Shown: positions 47,161 to 56,180 of the stretch, piece by piece
Layout of the letters: every line of letters starts with the position of its first letter
Numbering within the stretch: the first letter of the stretch is position 1
NCBI RefSeq assembly: GCF_036324505.1
Contig: NC_086354.1
Location: forward strand, 1,816,725 to 1,880,724
Source: Eleginops maclovinus
Taxonomy: Eukaryota > Chordata > Actinopteri > Perciformes > Eleginopidae
Direction of reading: 5' to 3'
Length of the DNA: 64,000 nucleotides
Program-made: the position numbers and the translations under genes
The notes under the pieces: model-generated
Told to the model about the DNA's origin: nothing
The model's database searches: none
The model's input: the letters and a program-made list of their open reading frames with translations, nothing else

Positions 47161-50100
47161 ATGCCTGAGCGGTGTGTTGCAGCGTATTGTTCAAACACCA
47201 GGGAGAACGGTTTTACCCTTCATCGGTTTCCGAAAGACCCTGCTTTGTGTGAACTCTGGACGCAACAAGTTTGTAGGACAAGAGCTGGTCCGAAAGGAAC
47301 AGTATGGAAGCCAAGCTCGTCGTCTGTACTTTGCTCAGCGCATTTTGAAGAGGAGTGCTACGACTCGATCCCCGCTCTGAAGGAGCAGCTTGGTATTGAT
47401 GTTCGTCTGAAGAAGGTTTTGCTGCCCAATTCGGTTCCGCGTATATTTCATCGAGGGACAAGCTCGAGGTTAGCCCCGGGGGCGAACGGCGACGTCAAGA
47501 GCCGGAGGTCTCATGCTCTGGAGAAAAGGCAGAGATTGGAGGTACGTACCTTCTTATTTTGGACTATATTTTAATAATGGAAGGGAAATGAAATGCAAAG
47601 GAATGAGTGTTTGGCACTGTGTAAACAGCTTGCGGTGGTTCTTCATAGTTGAAGTTGGCGCTAGCTCTGAACACTTCAGCTCAGCTGGCTACTAGTGCTA
47701 AGTGCTTTAGCTATTCAGCTAAGTTCACCTCAGAGTGTTAGCAAAAAGTCAAGTCTCAAGTGTTTGTTTTAGGTTTGCGGTAGCGTTTTTTTCCCCCTCC
47801 AACTCACGCTAAATCTTGTGATTTATTTATTTATGTTTCAGGTACTACAGGAATGCCAGTCTGAGTATGTTGCTGAAGAGGAAAGCGATGACTTTCCTGA
47901 CGGGGACCCATCTACTGATGTAAGTTTTCGGAAAGCGTTCAGGTCAACTAAGTTACTGACTAAAGATTTTATTTGACTAACTACACACAGCATTACAGTA
48001 TATCAAGTGCCAGTGCCCCCTCTCTCAGACCTTCACCCTCACCATCTCCAGAGGTGTTAAAAGTAAAAGTACTTTTGTGGTGTAATTACAACAGTAGCAC
48101 ATATAACATAACCGTTACACCATTTACTCCATTGTACCTAACTAGATAGATGGACTGTCATTACTGAAAAACACTAAAAACCTAACAAGGACCCACCACA
48201 AACTCAATTCAACCAGTGCAGAATCAGCTGATTGTAAGACAAATACACTGGTCTACTTTTTACTAGGTTACCTGTGTTGGAAGGAAACTCTATTTTTTAG
48301 TTTTTTTTTTAACTTTTACACACACACACATATGTATACACACATTTATTTATTTACTTACTTATTTATTCAGGTGAATTCAACAGAAGATCAGCACAGT
48401 GACTTTTCCGTTCAAGTGTGTCTGAGGCCACCAACAAGGACGGTGGCTATGCAGTTCAAAGGAAGGGGACGGACTAAAGGTATTTTATCATTTATGTACG
48501 TATTTTAGCCAAACAGATGTCCGGGGAAACGGGTCTTTTCAGCATTGCATCTTGTGTAAATAGATACATCACTAATGACAATCCTTTTCTATGTCAAACA
48601 TCTATTTTCACATCTACACAAGAATGTTGGAAAAACTATCTGTCTTAGGAAAAGACTATTTTACAATCTACAAATTTACTAGTGCGAGCAAGCTTCACAA
48701 AAAGTTGTGTGTATTGAATGAAGATTTCCTTCAAGCTGACACTGATTTCTATATACTAAACATTGTTTTTTCCCCAGGTGTGCAGGCTACTACATCAATG
48801 GTCACTGTTGGGACTCAGACTGAGGATGACTGCTTTTGCTTTCACAACACCGACAACTCAACCTCTTGTGGCTCTGACTCAGATGACAACATGTCGACAG
48901 ATGATCCCGACTACAAGCTGCCGTCCTCTGATGATTCAGCTGAAGAGAGTCCTGAACACAATACTCCACCAGTGCCGCCACCTGAGGCGCCAGCAGGTAG
49001 CGTTTTTCTTGTGTTCTGGGAATGCCTGGTGACGCTGTTGTCAACATGGTGCAGCTGTGGACTTTGTGGGAGCAGGTCACTGTCCTGGCAGTGTAAAGAA
49101 GTAGGAACACAGTTGCAGGTCACCATCCAGTGCGGGGGATGTGGGAACCAAGGACTATGGAACAGTCAACCTTTCTTCGGCAGAACAGCAGCTGGGAATG
49201 TGTTGTTGTCCGCTGCCATTCTCTTCAGTGGGGCCACTGTCACCAAGGTGCTGCGTGTCCTATCCAGATTGGGCGTTGCTGTGATGTCGGAAAGATCGTT
49301 CTTCAGACATCAGGACCAGGTGCTTTTCAAAGCTGTGAAGCGAGTTTGGGGCGAGCAGCAGTTTGCCATGCTCTGTCTGCTACAGGCAGAAGGGGAACCC
49401 ATCGTGTGTGGTGGTGACGGGCGTGCCGACACCCCAGGGCATTGCGCTAAGTACGGCACCTACTCAACAATGGAGCTCCGGAAAACAGCTGTTATTGACG
49501 TACAACTTGTACAGGTACATTTCAGATGTATTATGCCTCTATGTGAGTCCTGCCCAGTATAGAAAACACACTCTTCTGTCGTAGTAAGGACAATTTTATA
49601 CTAGTCAATGTTATGCTCATCAAAATCTCCTGCTTTTTATGTTTTAGAGCAATGAGGTTGGAGGGTCCTACCACATGGAGAAAGTGGGACTGCAGCGATC
49701 CCTTGAGAAAGTCCAGGGCTTTGTGGATGTCGGAACTCTCGTGACAGACAGACACATAGGCATCAACATGATGATTAGAGAGGACCATCCAGACATCACG
49801 CACCAGTTTGACATATGGCATGTAGCCAAGAGTAAGTGCAACATGTTTAAACCTGTTTAATGTAATTTTTAAGAGAGACTTGAAGCACTACCTTGACATT
49901 CCTTTTTGAAAGATATGATTTTTTGGGTTTGGACAAATTTTATGTGTGAAATCCTTGTGTGTGTGGAGGACAGGGCCTATTTCAGGCTATTACAGGCTGT
50001 TCATGTATCTAAAAAGGGTTTTAGTTATGCCCTTGGAGTCAAGACCTTCAAGCAGTACATTAGATTTCTATTTATTTATTCATCTACACATGTTTACTCA

Positions 50101-51415
50101 GGTGTCAAGAAGAAGCTGCAGAGCCTTGGACAAACTAGAGGTTGCCAGGACCTCAAACCCTGGGTGGGAAGTATTATAAACCATCTGTACTGGTCCGTGG
50201 TCTCGACGCCTCCTGGCAGTGGACAACTTGTGGTGGACAAATGGACATCAGTCATCGATCACATCCACAACAGGCACACCGGGTTCGAGGGACTGTTCTC
50301 TTCTTGTGCGCACGGAGTCCTGGAAGGCAGGGAACAGCGTAAACCGTGGCTGAGTTGTCGTTAGTATACTCCTAATGTTTATTTTACAGAGATTGTGATC
50401 ACAGTATCATGTTGCATCATGTTGCATAATTTACATGTATTTTGTACAATGTTCTTCAGATACGAAGGTGTCTATTGAAGTGGAGAAGATCATCCGGAAC
50501 AAGAGGCTGTGTGCAGATATACAACGCCTGTCCCCGTCACACCAGACATCCTACCTCGAAGCATTCCATAGCGTGATTACCCACTTTGCGCCAAAGATGT
50601 GCCACTTTTCATACAAAGGGATGGAGAGCAGGTAATCAAAGAAATATTCCGTGAAACATTCTTTTAGGACATTATTACATTCTATTACATTACACTTGCC
50701 AGACGCTTTTATCCAGAGCGACTTACAATCGAGGACAAAATCACAGCTTGCAACATTTGCAGTGCACAGGAAATGTACATGTCCTGAAGTGGTTTTGTAG
50801 GCAAGGGTCAGGGCCTTGTGCCTGGTTTGGGCAGCCACTGTTAGGCAGTGCAACCTGATAAATAGAGGGGTAACATGGGCTCTTTTGGGTTGACTTGTTT
50901 ATGTTTCGCTGTTAAGAATGGTCATCTTGTTCCTGATTATTCTGTTTGTGTTCTGTTCTTAGAGGGATCCTGGCTGCTTTGCATTTCAACGAGAATGCCA
51001 ACAGGGAGCAGCGGAGCAGACACGATGGCGAGATGATGTTCAACCTGCGGTATCCAAAGTATAAGAAGGGCGGCTACATTGTGAGGAAAGTCTTACAGGA
51101 GCCATCTTTTGGTAAGCATAATAGAAAGTTGATTGCAGATATGATTTGTATTTTGAGATGTACATAGTCGTGTGTCATATCTATGGTTGGATTAATTTGA
51201 ACCTTGTCCCATATTCCTCTGCAACAGGCTATGCTGAAGAGCTGATGCGGATGGTGGAGGCCATGTGTCGAGGTGAGGACTACAACGGTGATGACTTTGA
51301 CATCCCAGACCCGTCCCCTGTTACAGAGCCACTCAATGCATCATTCGAAAAGCCGGATAAGAGGGCAGCAGTCAATGCACATATGACCCGCTTTAGCATT
51401 ACAAATAACACCTAA
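47161..51415 (+). CDS. Kolobok transposase with THAP domain, nine exons, intact frame
   Basis: Predicted exons: 47161-47541, 47842-47919, 48374-48479, 48778-49514, 49648-49831, 50102-50359, 50460-50631, 50963-51111, 51228-51415; all introns are GT-AG and all phases agree, giving 2253 nt or 750 residues. Residues 1-95 are a THAP zinc finger: CVAAYC, conserved W, C-x2-H in SVLCSAHF, and the AVPTIF-like NSVPRIF. Next an acidic linker (EEESDDFPDGD, DNMSTDDPDYK). The catalytic part has a cysteine-rich IQCGGCGNQG, then GGDGRADTPGHCAKYGTYS, LVTDRHIGIN, FDIWHVAKS, INHLYWSV, LEAFHSVITHFAPKM and LAALHFNENANREQ, the order remembered for Kolobok. It should cut at the ends and insert at TTAA. The ATG sits in ACATGCC after an AT-rich leader. 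AATAAA follows the stop at about 51441. No disruption was seen. Confidence 0.88.
50650..50885. repeat. Fish dispersed repeat in transposase intron 7
   Basis: Contains GACGCTTTTATCCAGAGCGA, then CTTACAAT, a sequence I recall as very common in fish genomes (SINE-like or non-autonomous element). It is wholly inside the intron and does not touch coding sequence. Confidence 0.45.
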
Positions 51416-51855
51416 ATGTACACATGAGAACCGGACTGAATGGAATAAACACAAACTTAATTTCATCTTTGCCGTGAGTGCTTTGATTTACTGTGTTGGG
51501 AACCTCCTGCTCCATCCTCACCTTGGTGTTCTGAAAAGTGTCATTACAGGGTGTGTAGTATGTCTGTGTTGCTACAGTTTTCCCCCTTATCCATGTGGGC
51601 TTGTATTGCATTGTCCCTGAAGTACAGCACATCTTAGACACCGTATGATCAAAAATATCAGCTACCCTTCCATGGTGAAGGTGTAAATTGATTTGCTAGG
51701 CCTATTTGTTGTAAGCTGTTGTAAGTTGTAAAAATGAAGACACATTCATGTGAAGCCAGAGGTATCATGTATTGACATTCATTTTCATGTATTTACAAAC
51801 TCATGTATTTAAACTAAAAAAACAAAATTAACAAGTTAACAGCATACATGTATCA

Positions 51856-53143
51856 TCACGGGCTGTTGGTGTCCTGGAACCCCCTGTAATCAATGGAGGG
51901 AAAAGTTCTCCGGATACACCACACCACACAGGAAGGTATGGGGACCCTGACATGTCTTCCCAGGTACTCGTAGCACCATCGCACAAACTGTCTGTATCCA
52001 GTGTACCTCTTCCACCTAAAAGTTGAAAGAAAATCAGAAGAAAAACACAGGTGTTTTAGATGTAGGCCTAGGCCTACTGTAACCTACATGACAGTTCGTT
52101 TTACGCATACATTTACGTCATTGGTGATATCAAATCATACAATTCCTACTAGTCCATACAAATGATTTTACAATAGGATTGTATACTCACTCGTTTCCCT
52201 CTACATCCCCGTATTCTTGCCGATAGTGGAAATGTGCGGTGCGCAGAACATGCAGATTCAGACAAACTGGCTCAAAGCCAGAATGTTCTGTGATGCAGCG
52301 GGTGTCTGCTCCCTCCTCCTCTCTCCTCTCGCACACTCTTGACTGTTCGCGGCAGCACACCGACTCCACTACCAGTGGCATTGGCTCACATCTCCCACAA
52401 GAACACCTAAAATATAACAGATAAAGGCAAGGGGCTTGAAACAATCTTACAATTGTCACAGAACTTTACAAAGTGTCAATGTCATGGGTTGATTCGCGTG
52501 AAAAGCCGACGTAGAACTAGCCTAATCGCGGAAGGATGGCCACTGGTCAGGAGCTAGGTTATAGCATAGGCTACTACTGGGTTATAGCATAGGCTACTGT
52601 ATGAGTATGACGCAGGGCAAACTAATATAGTAGACCTAATTGGTATTTTCATCGCTCTCAAAAAAAATAACATAACTAAATAAAGATTAAGACTATGACA
52701 AGCACCGGGAAACAACAATGGCCCTTTGCGATCTGTAGGCTAGTAATGGTGACTATTTGGCTAATTCTGGGAGGTGAGGAGGCAGACTGCACACACACAT
52801 GCTCGCTGGTGCAAACGCTGGTTGTGGTGGATATTACAAAGTACAATATCTTACGGAGTGTTCATTGTCAGAAAAGTGAACAAGAAGGAAGTTACCATTC
52901 CACGTGCTGTAGTCTGCCAAAATCCATAGGCATCCGACCGTCTGCCACAGCAGCACCACCAACAGCGCCTTCTGCCTCGCCATCCGAACTTTCCGTAGAA
53001 CCCTGTGGCTCCAACTCATCCAAGTATGGCTCGTATCTATAGGGCATAACGCCCCTCACATTGTCCTCCAGCATTGGGTCGGACTCTGCCACTTCGAAAA
53101 ATGTGTCAGGATCCGAGGATGAATCGGAGTTGTCAGAATCCAT
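51856..53143 (-). CDS. P2X7 ballast-domain-like protein, copy 1 (Kolobok cargo)
   Basis: Three exons on the minus strand: 53143-52896, 52406-52191 and 52015-51856, with donors GGTAAC and GTGAGT, acceptors TTTTAG, and matching phases; 624 nt, 207 residues. N-terminus MDSDNSDSSSDPDTFFEVAE and a further ~60 acidic, Pro-rich residues; then CSCGRCEPMPLVVESVCCRE, CITEHSGFEPVCLNLHVL, EYGD, and in the last exon YTGYRQFVRWCYEYLG, RVPIPSCVVWCIRRTFPS. The cysteine pattern and the VIPSC..IR..FP ending are those of the P2X7 receptor cytoplasmic ballast domain, which in the receptor binds zinc and guanine nucleotide. No membrane segment or P2X channel part is present, so it is a soluble nuclear or cytosolic protein. 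Such genes occur in many copies in fish; a role in transposition is unknown. Start chosen at the first ATG; the frame is open a little upstream. Confidence 0.82.
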
Positions 53144-53205
53144 GTTGTTGACAGGTGTCAGGATAGTCGTGAGTGACAGGTGGGATAGTGTCTTGACCAA
53201 GGAGC

Positions 53206-53224
53206 CGTTCCGGAGTGTACGTCA
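53206..53224 (-). promoter_or_regulatory. Subterminal motif upstream of cargo copy 1
   Basis: Minus strand TGACGTACACTCCGGAACG, about 63 bp upstream of the copy-1 ATG. Same motif as at 47024-47042. Now internal because of the tandem duplication. Confidence 0.5.
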
Positions 53225-53392
53225 TAGGTCATGTGACTGACTAATAGGAAGGTCGGTAGCAGATCGCAAAAATCGCACTTTTAAAAGGCCGTACAAACTC
53301 AATTTCTCTATCATAATGATTAAAACCAACTTCAAGTGACTATTTTGTATGTGTACTTTCAATGTGTGTATGTATATTACTTTATTTTCCAC

Positions 53393-53410
53393 GTGTCATG
53401 AGGTCTTTAA
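53393..53410. other. Internal right-end repeat followed by TTAA at the duplication junction
   Basis: Bases 53393-53406 repeat the right terminus GTGTCATGAGGTCT, and 53407-53410 are TTAA. It is a complete transposon end plus target site inside the element, so the transposase could also mobilise 46850-53406. Confidence 0.9.
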
Positions 53411-53453
53411 ACTAAAAAAACAAAATTAACAAGTTAACAGCATACATGTATCA

Positions 53454-54741
53454 TCACGGGCTGTTGGTGTCCTGGAACCCCCTGTAATCAATGGAGGGAA
53501 AAGTTCTCCGGATACACCACACCACACAGGAAGGTATGGGGACCCTGACATGTCTTCCCAGGTACTCGTAGCACCATCGCACAAACTGTCTGTATCCAGT
53601 GTACCTCTTCCACCTAAAAGTTGAAAGAAAATCAGAAGAAAAACACAGGTGTTTTAGATGTAGGCCTAGGCCTACTGTAACCTACATGACAGTTCGTTTT
53701 ACGCATACATTTACGTCATTGGTGATATCAAATCATACAATTCCTACTAGTCCATACAAATGATTTTACAATAGGATTGTATACTCACTCGTTTCCCTCT
53801 ACATCCCCGTATTCTTGCCGATAGTGGAAATGTGCGGTGCGCAGAACATGCAGATTCAGACAAACTGGCTCAAAGCCAGAATGTTCTGTGATGCAGCGGG
53901 TGTCTGCTCCCTCCTCCTCTCTCCTCTCGCACACTCTTGACTGTTCGCGGCAGCACACCGACTCCACTACCAGTGGCATTGGCTCACATCTCCCACAAGA
54001 ACACCTAAAATATAACAGATAAAGGCAAGGGGCTTGAAACAATCTTACAATTGTCACAGAACTTTACAAAGTGTCAATGTCATGGGTTGATTCGCGTGAA
54101 AAGCCGACGTAGAACTAGCCTAATCGCGGAAGGATGGCCACTGGTCAGGAGCTAGGTTATAGCATAGGCTACTACTGGGTTATAGCATAGGCTACTGTAT
54201 GAGTATGACGCAGGGCAAACTAATATAGTAGACCTAATTGGTATTTTCATCGCTCTCAAAAAAAATAACATAACTAAATAAAGATTAAGACTATGACAAG
54301 CACCGGGAAACAACAATGGCCCTTTGCGATCTGTAGGCTAGTAATGGTGACTATTTGGCTAATTCTGGGAGGTGAGGAGGCAGACTGCACACACACATGC
54401 TCGCTGGTGCAAACGCTGGTTGTGGTGGATATTACAAAGTACAATATCTTACGGAGTGTTCATTGTCAGAAAAGTGAACAAGAAGGAAGTTACCATTCCA
54501 CGTGCTGTAGTCTGCCAAAATCCATAGGCATCCGACCGTCTGCCACAGCAGCACCACCAACAGCGCCTTCTGCCTCGCCATCCGAACTTTCCGTAGAACC
54601 CTGTGGCTCCAACTCATCCAAGTATGGCTCGTATCTATAGGGCATAACGCCCCTCACATTGTCCTCCAGCATTGGGTCGGACTCTGCCACTTCGAAAAAT
54701 GTGTCAGGATCCGAGGATGAATCGGAGTTGTCAGAATCCAT
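53454..54741 (-). CDS. P2X7 ballast-domain-like protein, copy 2
   Basis: Exons 54741-54494, 54004-53789 and 53613-53454, each exactly 1598 bp to the right of the copy-1 exon with the same sequence. Encodes the same 207-residue protein. It lies next to the true right end, so it is likely the copy in the original position relative to the terminus. Transcription would start within the last ~260 bp of the element, mirroring the transposase promoter at the other end. Confidence 0.82.
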
Positions 54742-54803
54742 GTTGTTGACAGGTGTCAGGATAGTCGTGAGTGACAGGTGGGATAGTGTCTTGACCAAGG
54801 AGC

Positions 54804-54822
54804 CGTTCCGGAGTGTACGTCA
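54804..54822 (-). promoter_or_regulatory. Right subterminal motif
   Basis: Minus strand TGACGTACACTCCGGAACG, 182 bp inside the right end, inverted relative to 47024-47042. Confidence 0.5.
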
Positions 54823-55009
54823 TAGGTCATGTGACTGACTAATAGGAAGGTCGGTAGCAGATCGCAAAAATCGCACTTTTAAAAGGCCGTACAAACTCAA
54901 TTTCTCTATCATAATGATTAAAACCAACTTCAAGTGACTATTTTGTATGTGTACTTTCAATGTGTGTATGTATATTACTTTATTTTCCACGTGTCATGAG
55001 GTCTTTAAC

Positions 55010-55141
55010 TGAACCATGACTCCTTCAAAAACTGCTTCAGGAGGTCTGCTGTACTTTTTGAAACACCCCTGCAACAACTGGCACCAAGGTTGAAAAAGCA
55101 GAGGAATCCTTTCAGGGAGCTGGAGCAGAGGTTCGGAGGTA
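55010..55141 (+). pseudogene. HARBI1-like nuclease fragment
   Basis: The translation reads NHDSFKNCFRRSAVLFETPL, then QQLAPRLKKQRNPFRELEQR, ending at a possible donor GGAG|GTAGGT. This resembles the start of the PIF/Harbinger (HARBI1-like) DDE nuclease domain, where D..F...FR..P..F..LL..L.P is typical. Only about 43 residues, no catalytic residue. It starts immediately at the right target site of the Kolobok. Assignment is weak. Confidence 0.4.
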
Positions 55142-55785
55142 GGTCTGAAGTGTGAGGATAATCAATATTCTGACAGAACACTATTAATACATTGTTTCTC
55201 GACGGACCTTATTTGTGCACATCTGGTAGTACAACCGGATGTTGTTTTCTTTTTTTGTCTCGGTTAGCTTGTAGCTCATAGTATAATCAATATACGAGTA
55301 GAGGGAGAATCACGCGTGGAGTTACATACTAAACACACCGTATTCAACTCTCACTCACAAACATTATATTACTATTATTAATGTGTGTTTAAATGACTTT
55401 TGAATGTTGGATAATGTACATGAATGGGGGTAATTTTAGAAGTAGTACGGAAGGAGATGGTGTAGCCTAATACGTCATGGACCCTCCCCTCCGATGTCGG
55501 CCAATTGAAGAAGACCACGTAAGAGGGGGAATATAGAAATAAAATGTCGGACAGGAAACGATTTATTTTCCCCTTGCATCTGTAGACAGCTAACTGCCTC
55601 ATGTGGACTGTGGACCAGTGAATTGGATTTAAGGGCCACAGCTGTACCCCTTTTTAAACCTTCTACACTATTGTTTTAATAAATACTCTTAAATTTAAAC
55701 TAGAAGTTTTCGGGTCTACTTTTGAACAACTCTTGGTCTTCAAACAACAAACATTTTTCCAACAGAACACAATAGTATTTGATTC
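55142..55785. other. No recognisable feature
   Basis: Sequence with a polyadenylation-like TTTTAATAAATAC near 55675. No supported gene. Confidence 0.35.
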
Positions 55786-55823
55786 AAGACTCAAGATTCA
55801 AAGGTTTTAATGTCATATGTAGG
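55786..55823 (-). repeat. Remnant of an L2-like tail
   Basis: TCAAGACTCAAGATTCAAAG followed by TTTTAATGTCA resembles the start (minus strand) of the LINE tail at 56045. Only about 40 bp. Confidence 0.4.
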
Positions 55824-55992
55824 GAGGATTAGGGCCACATGAAAACATTCTTTTGGGGATGTCAGAATTCTGACTTTAATCTCAGAATTCTGACTTTTTA
55901 GATTTTTTTCAGAATTCCCAAGTCAGAATTCTGAGAAAAAAGTCACAATTCTGACATCCCCGAAAAAATTTTTTCATGTGGCCATAATCCTC
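55824..55992. mobile_element. Palindromic MITE-like hairpin
   Basis: A near-perfect inverted repeat with ~80-bp arms: GAGGATTAGGGCCACATGAA at the left, TTCATGTGGCCATAATCCTC at the right, and GGGGATGTCAGAATTCTGAC against its complement inside. AGAATTC is repeated internally. No coding capacity. A fold-back non-autonomous element; family and target duplication not determined. Confidence 0.85.
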
Positions 55993-56044
55993 TTCTGTAC
56001 ATATGCACATAATCTAGAGTGCAGAAATTAAAAAGCCCTGAGGT

Positions 56045-56180
56045 CCTCCAAGATTCAAGGTTCAAGGGTTTTTATTGTAATGTGCGCAGTAGCTATAGTG
56101 TAATTATGACAATGAAAATCTTAGATCTCCAACAATGCAACATAGTATATATAGGACATAAGAAAAAATAAAATGAAAAA
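56045..56180 (-). mobile_element. L2-like LINE 3' tail
   Basis: GATTCAAGGTTCAAGGGTTT, then TTATTGTAATG and ATGACAATGAAAATCTTAGA, the reverse complement of the 3' end seen at 40985-41160. 5'-truncated. Confidence 0.75.

Larger units (their letters stand above)
51809..55004. repeat. Tandem duplication, two 1598-bp units bounded by TTAA
   Basis: Unit 1 starts at the TTAA at 51809 and runs to 53406; unit 2 starts at the TTAA at 53407 and runs to 55004, followed by the target-site TTAA. Every exon and every compared line is the same in both units, so identity is at or near 100 percent. Each unit ends with the right terminal inverted repeat (GTGTCATGAGGTCT). The left edge of the unit, ACTAAAAAAACAAAATTAAC, does not resemble the element end. 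Confidence 0.95.
46846..55008. mobile_element. Kolobok DNA transposon, apparently autonomous, with P2X7-like cargo
   Basis: Element 46850-55004 (8155 bp), flanked by TTAA (46846-46849 and 55005-55008), the target duplication of Kolobok. Termini AGACCTCATGACAC and GTGTCATGAGGTCT are perfect 14-bp inverted repeats. A second motif, TGACGTAnnCTCCGGAACG, is repeated in inverted orientation about 175-180 bp inside each end. Inside are a THAP-type transposase gene reading rightward and a P2X7-ballast-like gene reading leftward, in two tandem copies. Without the extra copy the element would be about 6.56 kb. Intron 7 of the transposase contains a further repeat. Confidence 0.93.

Noticed and set aside
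51809..55004. Two independent insertions of the P2X7-like gene
   Set aside because: The units abut at a single TTAA, share the same right end and are the same length, so a tandem duplication within one Kolobok explains them better.
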